In this document: positions 55,968 through 64,000 of the stretch, piece after piece | How positions within the stretch are numbered: the first letter of the stretch is position 1 | Layout: the number at the start of each line of letters is the position of its first letter | From: Balanoglossus misakiensis | Lineage: Eukaryota; Hemichordata | NCBI GenBank assembly: GCA_040954595.2 | Contig: CM082590.2 | Location: 8,928,001 to 8,992,000, forward strand | Reading direction: 5' to 3' | DNA length: 64,000 bases | The notes under the pieces: model-generated | Databases searched by the model: none | What the model was told of the DNA's origin: nothing | What the model saw: the letters and a program-made list of their open reading frames with translations, nothing else | Position numbers and translations under genes: made by a program

Positions 55968-58900
55968 CTACTCGTCCCCTTCTGCCTTCTCCATACTCTC
56001 CCGCGAGTCTCCATCATCTTCGATATCGAACATTGTTCCATCTGGTATCACAAAGCCGTCTTCTTCATCTTCCATGGCACTTCCAGCACCTTCCTCACTT
56101 CCAGGGACACTGGCCGATGCCTCAGGGTCTTCAGGGGAAATCGCTGACCCTTCCAAGTCATCAGGGACATCAGACGATTTGTCTCCATCTTTAGCGACGC
56201 CACCCGACGACTCCTCCGCGTCGTCAGCGGCAACAACCGACTGACCCGCGTCTTCAAATCCACTGCTTCCCTCATCTCTGCTCTCGGGAACGCCACCCGC
56301 CTCGTCCACATCCCTCATCTTCTCCTCATCCCGAGCGTTCGCTTCAGAATTGTCCGGTGAACTTTCTGCAGCAGTGACGAAACTCTCGTCGCTGTTCTCC
56401 GGATAATCATCGTTATCTTTCTGGTCGGTCTTGGATTCCTCCGAAACACTTTCTTTCCCATCTTGAGAAGCATCCTCTTCCACTTGCATTGCTTCTTCTT
56501 GTTCAATGTTTGCAATATTTCCATCCATCTTGTCATCTTCTTCTTCCAATGTTTGTGGTCCTTCAGTGCTTTTGTCTTCATCTTGAGTGGTAGCGCCCTC
56601 TGTAGCTTTGTCATCTCCAGCTTCCTCACTCAATGAATCAGCTTCAGCTCTCTCTGTGGCCTTGCCATCCTGAGTGCTAGCGCCCTCTGTTGATCGATCA
56701 TTTTCCATTGACTTATCCTCCATTGAGTCATCTTCAGCAACAGCACCTTCTATTGGCTTGTCAGGTGATCTGTCATCCTCAACTGAATTGCCTTCATCAT
56801 CAGAACCCCGCTTTTCATCTTGCACGACAGGAACCTTTGTAGACGCGTTCTCCAAGACTGCGCCTTCATCCTGTGAGCTGGTACTTTCTGTCACCTTGCC
56901 TTGACTGGTATCCACGCTTGAATTACTCACCTCTGATGGCAGATCTGGTAGAGAGTCCTCGGTGTCTGCAGTCCCTATCATGGGTATTGACAACGGCATC
57001 ACCGTACCCGCATCGGGAATCTCGTTGCTGTCTTCGTCGGCACCGAACAGACGATCAATGATATTCGAGACCGATGCATGAATGTTGTCAGTAGACACAC
57101 CATCCAATAAAGGGTCTGGCTCGTACATGACTTTCTCGAACGTATCTCGTGGTTTGCTGGGCACTGGGCTGTTGCTGTTGGACGATGACACGCTCTGGTC
57201 ATCCTGTCGGCGCGGTCGCGTGTGGTGTTTAAACCCTTCGACTTCGGACGGCCCGTTGACGCAAGTCATCACGTGGCCGGCCATCGCGGAGCCCGACTCT
57301 GTCATGTAGTTGCACCTCATGCACTGAAGGACTGAGTCGGATAGCCGCGTTACAGGATGCAAAGAGGGTGCCGGACTATTTGAACGATGAAACTTGATCA
57401 TGTGGTTACTGAATGATAATCCGCAGTACGTGCGGTATGTACAGTGCGAACATTTGAGGAACGTCGTGAAGTGGGACGCCAGTGACGATATCTCAGTTCC
57501 ACATTCGCTGCATCGATGCGTTTCGTGTTTCCGGCTCTTATCAAAGGAGGCCTTCCAATCGTTCAGACTGTAGCTTTCTAGTGTCCCTCTCCTGGCGTCT
57601 CCCTTCACTTCTTTCTTCTTTTTCTTGTACTGGGTATAGCTGTCACTTTTCATCGGTTGCGCTGATTCTGTCACTTTAATTAATGGGGTTGCTGTCGCCT
57701 CAGCGGCGTGTTTGCTTGACTTCTTCGCTGCTGGTCTGACGGGATAGCGTTCGTGGTCGTTGTTCGTGTGCGTCCTCAGATCGTGGGCCGAAATAAACAT
57801 GAGCCGGCACTTCTTGCATCGGATGTTACCGCTTTTCGTCTGGTGTTTCTGACAGTGGCGGAGGTAGGCGTTGGCGTCGCCGCTGGCGCGCAGACAGCTG
57901 GTGCAGAGGATCTTCTTGATGCCTTCGTGTTTGGCCTTGAAGTGGTCGACCGTGTCTTCCAGAACCGAGGATCGGAATCCGCAGATCGGGCAGGAGTAGG
58001 GCATCTGCAGGGGCGGGTGCTTGCCGTGCAGATGCGAACGCAGCATTGCTTTGTTCTCGAGGGTGATGTCGCATATCTGGCACTTCAACTCGGAGTTCCG
58101 GATATGCGACTTTTCAATGTGGCACTGCAGTTCGAACGGGGTGTTGAATCGTCGTCCGCAGTGATCGCAGTTGATGATGTCATTCAGAGTCAAGTTCTCC
58201 TGTTTTTCCTTGTCCAAGTGATTCTTGATATGCAGCATGTACTTGATGTTATTGCTGATCAGCTTGGTGCAGTGGTAGCACTTGAAGCCGTGTTTATACT
58301 TATCATCGGGATAATCTCTGGAACCAGCTTGGGTTCCGTAAAACTGGTCGACTGAATACCGAGGTTCTTTGACTTTAACGGGCTCTGTCTCGATGTTCTC
58401 CAGTTTTTGCTTTTTTCCCTGGCTGCTGTCGACTGGCGTCATCGACCGCTTGTTGAAGATCCCGGATTTACTCGACAGCTGAGGCTTGGTTTGTTCCAGA
58501 CTTGTCCGTTTGCCGAGAAGGATGTCTGTGATTGAAGAAGGAAGCGTTCGCGGCTGTTGTGGTTGAGGTGCTGTGATCGCTGGGGGCGCTGTTTGAAGGG
58601 CCTTGTACACCGGCTGAGGGGGCTGACTCACTTGCTGAACTGTTTGTAGACGCGGCTGGGTGATCAATCCTCCAGCGGTGGTGGTGGTCGCCGGGCTGTA
58701 TACGTAGTGGTAAACATTCCCAGTGGAGGTGAGCAACTTGTAATTGTTACCAAGGTGCTCCTGGATGTTGATGCCGGTCGGGACGCGTATGACGGTCGTT
58801 TTCACCGAACTCTTCGACCCGGCGTCAGTCTGCGCCGACGGCGACTGCTGGGGCGCCTGATACGAACTGGCAGGCATCCCCGACACGCCGTACGACGCTT

Positions 58901-59507
58901 GAGTCGGGTACGTCTGCAGCCCCGCACTCTGAATAGTTATGGTTTTGGTCGGCGCCCTCTGGATTATACGTGGCACCGACGACACTGCGGTGTACGAGAC
59001 AGGAGTATTCAACGGTTGCCCCGGAAACACCGTGCTGGTGTTCAGCGGCGACGGCTGCACCTGCTGCTGCAGCACGCTGGTGGAGTTGGCGGCCCGGATG
59101 AACATCGGCTGCGCTCCGATCTGCGTCAGTAACAGCGGCGCGCCCGTTCCCGCCTTGTTGCTGACGATCTGCTTGGCGAGATTCTGCACGATCCCGGAAG
59201 CGTTCTGGATCGTTTGCACATTGCCCTGAACCACCTTCGGCTGCTGCACCTTGCTTTGCGACACCCTCAGTTCCTCCTGCCGCAGTTTCTCTTCTTCGAG
59301 CTTACGTAACCTCGCCAACTCTTCTCTACGCGCTTTCTCCTTCTGGTAATTTTTCACGATCAGCGCGTGATTTTTCACCGCCTGTACCTGTTGTTGGTAC
59401 AGAAGCTTCTGAGCGGCTGAAAGCTCTTCATCCTCACACTCCATGTCTAATTCCATATTGGTCTTCGTCCGACGGACATGTTGATGCAGAGTTGCAGTTG
59501 CTGCCAT
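55968..59507 (-). CDS. ZNF280/POGZ-type C2H2 zinc-finger protein, single coding exon
   Basis: An uninterrupted 1,179-residue ORF. Residues ~30-90 are a charged helix (AAQKLLYQQQ, then ARREELARLRKLEEEKLRQE). A Gln/Pro/Ser/Thr-rich region follows to ~400. A C2H2 cluster at ~408-585 includes CDHCGRRFNTPFELQCHIEK, MPYSCPICGFRSSV and RCKKCRLMF. A second cluster at ~660-745 has CSECGTEISSLASHF, CSHCTYRTYCGLSFSNHMI and CMRCNYMTESGSAMAGH. The order and spacing match vertebrate ZNF280 and POGZ, which act in chromatin and DNA-repair contexts. The C-terminal ~380 residues are strongly acidic and repetitive (TEGA, SQDE, DDKS motifs). POGZ's HP1-binding and DDE-transposase regions are absent, so it resembles ZNF280 more. 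The ATG follows a 5'UTR acceptor. The stop TAG is at 55968-55970. Confidence 0.88.
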   Translation of the reverse strand: MAATATLHQHVRRTKTNMELDMECEDEELSAAQKLLYQQQVQAVKNHALIVKNYQKEKARREELARLRKLEEEKLRQEELRVSQSKVQQPKVVQGNVQTIQNASGIVQNLAKQIVSNKAGTGAPLLLTQIGAQPMFIRAANSTSVLQQQVQPSPLNTSTVFPGQPLNTPVSYTAVSSVPRIIQRAPTKTITIQSAGLQTYPTQASYGVSGMPASSYQAPQQSPSAQTDAGSKSSVKTTVIRVPTGINIQEHLGNNYKLLTSTGNVYHYVYSPATTTTAGGLITQPRLQTVQQVSQPPQPVYKALQTAPPAITAPQPQQPRTLPSSITDILLGKRTSLEQTKPQLSSKSGIFNKRSMTPVDSSQGKKQKLENIETEPVKVKEPRYSVDQFYGTQAGSRDYPDDKYKHGFKCYHCTKLISNNIKYMLHIKNHLDKEKQENLTLNDIINCDHCGRRFNTPFELQCHIEKSHIRNSELKCQICDITLENKAMLRSHLHGKHPPLQMPYSCPICGFRSSVLEDTVDHFKAKHEGIKKILCTSCLRASGDANAYLRHCQKHQTKSGNIRCKKCRLMFISAHDLRTHTNNDHERYPVRPAAKKSSKHAAEATATPLIKVTESAQPMKSDSYTQYKKKKKEVKGDARRGTLESYSLNDWKASFDKSRKHETHRCSECGTEISSLASHFTTFLKCSHCTYRTYCGLSFSNHMIKFHRSNSPAPSLHPVTRLSDSVLQCMRCNYMTESGSAMAGHVMTCVNGPSEVEGFKHHTRPRRQDDQSVSSSNSNSPVPSKPRDTFEKVMYEPDPLLDGVSTDNIHASVSNIIDRLFGADEDSNEIPDAGTVMPLSIPMIGTADTEDSLPDLPSEVSNSSVDTSQGKVTESTSSQDEGAVLENASTKVPVVQDEKRGSDDEGNSVEDDRSPDKPIEGAVAEDDSMEDKSMENDRSTEGASTQDGKATERAEADSLSEEAGDDKATEGATTQDEDKSTEGPQTLEEEDDKMDGNIANIEQEEAMQVEEDASQDGKESVSEESKTDQKDNDDYPENSDESFVTAAESSPDNSEANARDEEKMRDVDEAGGVPESRDEGSSGFEDAGQSVVAADDAEESSGGVAKDGDKSSDVPDDLEGSAISPEDPEASASVPGSEEGAGSAMEDEEDGFVIPDGTMFDIEDDGDSRESMEKAEGDE

Positions 59508-59565
59508 GTTGATGTCACAGAATCTTTACCCACGAGAATTATGATTCTCTTGATGGATGCAAAAT

Positions 59566-62275
59566 CTAGAAATGAACATAAAAAAAACTTTAAAATAACC
59601 CAGCATATTCCAGGGTTCTCCCAAAGAATGTCAAGTCCAACAGTGAAATTGAGTCCGATTTATCAATTGAAGACCCAAGGGCAATGTAGGTCATACAACC
59701 ACACACTAAGTATGACTCGGGGAATGAGAAACAGGCCTTTAAAATTTCCTTAAAATCGTTGGAGCTATCTTTGTAATTGTTGTTTCACTCAATATCATGG
59801 CGGCAAAATGTTAATTAGACACTGCACTTTGTTGTGGCCTTTGTCTGCTCTGACTGAAAACAGACTACACCAAACAGAAATTGCCATGACATATTGTACT
59901 ATTTTTTAAATTAAAGATTAAAGGATTGTGGATTTGACACCAATATCTTGACTGGAGTCCGATAAACAGCTCAAAATTGGAGCAGTCACGATGCTTGGTT
60001 AGCATACCGCCTAGATACTGGCCCTGGAAGCTGTATACCATATATCACTCTAACAGAGGGGGTAACTAGAAGAATGGAACAGCCCACTGAAGTATTCTTA
60101 TCTACAGCTTGGAAAACCAATGACTGACTGACTAATTAAACAATAATTCAGTGAACTATTGTTTTTTCAGAGATAAAAATATGAAAAGTATTATTACAAC
60201 TCAAATGTAGGTATGTGCACTGGATTTCATTTTGTTAAAGACATGCTAGCATTGCTTGAAGAGCAGATGACCCCCTAAGTGCCCGGTAAATGAACAGATT
60301 TCATAGATCTCTCATTAGATAGGGATTATCTTCCTAAGAAATAACAGGACAATCTTCAACATCAATTTTCCCATTTGCTATCATAAATCGATGCGGAAAA
60401 CTAAAAAAAGATTGTTAAAGAATGTGAATCTAGGGGGTGAAGCCTCATTTTTGTAACAAAGGGTGAAGACAATTGTTTAAAGAGCCACCCCGCACACTGC
60501 TACAAAAGCATTTCAAGGTCACTCACACACTGTAACGTAAACTGGCATTCGCATAATTCCCAACACTTCTCCAAGAAAAACCCACCCAAGGTGATCTGAA
60601 CGAACAAAACCATTTCATATTTCAAGTTTATCATTTTATCTCGTAACTCCCAAGGACAAAAATCACTAAAACACACTGCAATACTTCAATGTCACATTGG
60701 GCCCTCAATACTATCAGTAGCTACCCGAAAAGTATTGTCAATTCAAGAGCTTCTGTATCAAGAAATAAACAACAGAAATACAGTACGCTACATTCTGTAT
60801 AAGTTGCGTATAAAACCTGTATTTACACATATTTCTTTACATTTTACAAACCCTCGTAAATTTTTTGTACAAAGACAGGATTGTGAGAATTCAACTGAGA
60901 TATCTGTCGGATATTGTAATACTTGTAATTGATGGAAAAATACCAGTAGCTTTGTGAAAGATGTATCAGAAATACAGCTCTGAGAGCTATGAAAAAAGGT
61001 ACATATATTTGCATAATTTATTCACACTCGCTCAGTGCATGATTTTTCTATTTATGCAAAAAGGCAGCCGATATTTTAAAGTGACGTTTAGAGACAATTT
61101 TGACATAAATCGTTCAAAAAACATCGTAAAATTGCTTGAAATACTGATAATTCATGCCTTGTTTATGAAATTTTAAGCTTACATCATCTCCTGACCTGTG
61201 GCGTAATTATCACAGGCATTATGACCCAATTTACGAAAGAGTTTCTGCGTAGGTGCAAACAGTTTCCATGACAGCCATATTAGAAAGAAGAAAGAAGCTA
61301 AGGCTAGGAAAGAGTTCGTCCATAGAGATGACCTAGTAACCAAATACGAGCTGAGGCCATTTTGAAATTGATTTACGTTGGTTTGTTGGCAGGTTGCCAA
61401 GGTTCAATACTAGTATATGAAGTCATTTTAAATGTTCATACATTAAAATAAACGTTGGTTTAAAATTTGGGTTACCTGTGTTTTAAGTACATGTACAATC
61501 AAATACACGATAGTATTTGAAGGTTTAATTAACTAGTCCCAATCGCTTTTATTAGCAGGTGTAGTTTACCTAAGATCAAGACAAAACCAAACATGTTTGA
61601 AATCAACAATTTTGAGAAATGTCATTTCGAAAAGACATAAATAACTCCTGTATCTATAAATCCCAGGTGACTTTGGTGAAATAGACGTTTTTAAAATTTC
61701 AGAACAACTTCGGTTTGATTGAAAAGTGCAATCTTTAAAAATTAAAAAGTAAACATTTCTCAAAGCGTATGAGTAATACTGGTATTTCATTGCAAAGAAC
61801 AACTTATGGTTCTTATCTTTCAATTAATGCACACAAATGAAATTCTATCGCTTGCGAATGGTTAATTCGATGCATATGCAAATTATGCCATTTGTCCCCG
61901 TCACCGCTCCCACTAAGTTACTTTCAACAGTATATGTTATTCATGTTCCGGGGCCCCCGCAAGTTCTTCCTACCCGCGAAAAACGAAACAAAACATCTAC
62001 AAAACAGCAATACATACTTCTGAGGACATAAGTTTGATGAGTTTTAGATATCTGCAGTATAGAAAAGGTGAAATTGTACTTCTATTTGCCGAATAAGAGC
62101 GCAAAAGTCCGGGAAACTACGTTCCGCCAAAACAAAGATGGCCGTGTGCCAGTCACCGACCTCGGGAGAATAGTCCCGTTTCCAACGACGCATAAGCGAG
62201 AAAAACGGTTTCTTTGCAACGAAAATAGCGGGGAACGGGCAGAGAATGCATACATTAACCAAAATATCCACTTAC
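59566..62275 (-). other. 5'UTR intron of the ZNF280/POGZ-like gene
   Basis: Donor GACGG/GTAAGT at 62276/62275 and acceptor TTTCTAG before 59565, 58 nt upstream of the start codon, define a ~2.7-kb intron. No internal coding exon was seen. A 73-codon frame at 61179-61400 contains a hydrophobic stretch but lacks an ATG. Confidence 0.6.
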
Positions 62276-62480
62276 CCGTCAGCTAGCTGTAACCCGAACG
62301 TCGATATCGCACTAATCGCAGTCGGCACACTGCAACACTGTAGTACGCATAAGTAGGGCGCTACCCTATTCCCAATGTGTGAATTGAACGCACTACTGAA
62401 GTGCATGATGGGTGACAGGGTCAACTCCAACGCTGGGTAACTCGTCAATTTTCGAGCTAAAGTCATTTTATTTTGCTGAA
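62276..62480 (-). promoter_or_regulatory. First exon and probable promoter of the ZNF280/POGZ-like gene
   Basis: GC- and CpG-richer than its surroundings (for example CCCGAACGTCGATATCGC), ending in a strong donor at 62276. No TATA box was seen. The transcription start is not resolved. Confidence 0.45.
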
Positions 62481-64000
62481 ATGCATCTTGTTTTTAATTA
62501 TTTATGCATAATAAAGAAGTAAACTCGTATTTAACAATAGTATTATGACTATACATGTCTAAACCTAGTAATGGAAGCAGCTCATCCTAACTGATACGAA
62601 AACGCCATTTATTCCATCCTCGAACGAGGTTGAAATAAAACATTGGACCCAAAGAAAAAATGGTCGGAAACACAACATGCATTTAAACGGTTTGCCTGGG
62701 TTTGTTTTGGAAGCCAGAATCTGGGACAGACAAGGCAAAACATGAAATATAACTCCCCCTCCATTATTTCTAGAATCTCCCTTGACCACCTGTGGTCCAG
62801 TACATGACAAAACGCATAATTATTCTACCCACCTCTCTCAATTACTGGAAGCTCCCTTACATCAGAACGACACTAATTAAATAACTAAGGACATTAAACA
62901 CAGATATTTGCCAGTAACCTGCTCACATCACAGGGCTTTTCTTAATTCAAAAATCAATGCAATTTCGTAAACTTCTTTTGTTTTTATTTTGGCTGGGTTA
63001 AGTGCGCCCTCAGGCGGTGAATATATATCTCTAACGTCATTATCGTACGCAGTAACAACAAAACAGGATTGATTCTTACTGAATATTTTATTCATTTTAT
63101 ACTGCTATATCATTTCTTTAACATCTCACAAAGAAAATGCCAACACAAACTGGTGAAATTCACCCTCTTTCAAGCCGATATACTAGTACCATTGATGGCT
63201 GCAATAACCCCAGCACAAAACTCTCTGCAAAAGCAAACACTAGAAATACAGAAAAATAAACACCCCCAAACTAAAAAACAAACAAAACACCCCAATGATG
63301 CTTAACCCTTTCACACCCATGGTTTGTATAATGGATTCAACCACACTCTGAAAATAGTGGGAACGAACCACTATTGGGGTGTAAAAGGTGATACTACACA
63401 CTTGTTTTGGAAGCCCACAAGAAAGAAAGAAATAAAATATCACAGAGCAACTTCTGAATCAAAGATGCAAATTTCTAAAAAAACACAACTTTTTGAACTT
63501 CTAAATTTTGCAGCCACATTCAGTCATGTATTCTTTTAAATTTATTTAAAATGAATTGTAAATTTTATGCATGTTCCTCCCAAATAAACTACAAATTGGT
63601 AAAAATATATTTCTATACATGGTGAAAATATTTCAACAGAGTGCAAGGGATTGTAACTCCCCTCTTTTGCTCATTGATTGGCAAGTTGAGCTGTTTCCTT
63701 TCATTTGTAAGCTATGAGTTGATTCGCTGAGACCAAACTATTAAAACTTTCATTTTTATAAGCCACCAGGTGATTGGCTGAGACCACAACAAAATTGTTA
63801 TCCATCAGCTGAGTCGCCATGACAGCAGAAGCAAGATGTAACTTGCATATACACTGTATAATAAATGCTAAATTATTTAAAAGTCTATGTAAATTAAAAC
63901 ATCCAGTTATTTGCAATCCTTTCGAATCCTAGTTATGAGGTATTTTGGTCAGAGCTTTATATTACTCTTCTAGGTATTAGGGGAACCTTAAAATATACTG
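62481..64000. other. Right flank, no gene seen, one MITE copy
   Basis: AT-rich sequence with only short ORFs. A diverged TTAA-type MITE lies at about 63302-63390 (TTAACCCTTTCACACCCATG on the left). A short GATTGGCTGAGACCA/GATTCGCTGAGACCA duplication is near 63720-63785. Confidence 0.45.
63302..63390. mobile_element. Diverged TTAA-type MITE copy
   Basis: TTAACCCTTTCACACCCATG on the left, TTGGGGTGTAAAAGGTGA on the right. The interior retains ATGGATTCAACCA. Confidence 0.55.

Noticed and set aside
61179-61400. Possible small membrane protein on the minus strand (hydrophobic stretch FLALASFFFLIWLSW)
   Set aside because: The frame has no ATG at its start (the first codon is TTG), no convincing splice acceptor leads into it, and it lies in the 5'UTR intron of the zinc-finger gene.

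Overview
This window looks like nuclear DNA from an invertebrate bilaterian. The genes are split by short GT-AG introns, the intergenic DNA is AT-rich and full of microsatellites, tandem arrays, tRNA-derived SINEs and small inverted-repeat transposons, and there is an intronless TRIM-NHL gene of a type that is multicopy in several marine invertebrates. A hemichordate, an amphioxus or another marine invertebrate would fit. I cannot fix the species from sequence alone.

Layout: (1) 205-2521 (+): the last three exons of a coronin-2 gene that starts left of the window, with a very long extra linker. (2) About 2.5-22.9 kb: no convincing gene. It holds an ~80-bp triplication, an 88-bp minisatellite, an array of ~690-bp monomers with a 1,375-bp higher-order period, tandem SINE-bearing units, a 70-bp G-rich array, a ~550-bp tandem family and a cluster of YY1-like motifs. 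(3) ~23.0-44.9 kb (-): a NEK9-like kinase gene, for which I could join 30 coding exons in frame (1,534 codons plus stop). It carries an N-terminal DUF4347-like domain, a NEK kinase domain, RCC1 repeats, a long disordered tail with a coiled coil, and a C-terminal CIVM (CaaX-type) motif. (4) 34436-36673 (+): an intronless RING/B-box/coiled-coil/filamin/NHL protein nested inside a NEK9 intron on the opposite strand. (5) 48228-50179 (-): a ZFAND5/6-type A20/AN1 zinc-finger gene in three coding exons. (6) 55968-59507 (-): a single-coding-exon ZNF280/POGZ-type C2H2 protein with a long acidic tail, a 5'UTR intron reaching to about 62.3 kb and a probable 3'UTR intron.

The genes do not form a pathway. 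Their proteins belong to actin regulation (coronin), mitotic or ciliary kinase signalling (NEK9), ubiquitin ligation or RNA regulation (TRIM-NHL), ubiquitin-linked stress response (ZFAND) and chromatin (ZNF280/POGZ). The most unusual content is the domain make-up of the NEK9-like protein. Next come the expanded coronin linker and a ~93-bp TTAA-flanked palindromic element present in about 17-18 copies. Exon boundaries were read by eye from splice consensus and reading-frame phase; no transcript data were available.
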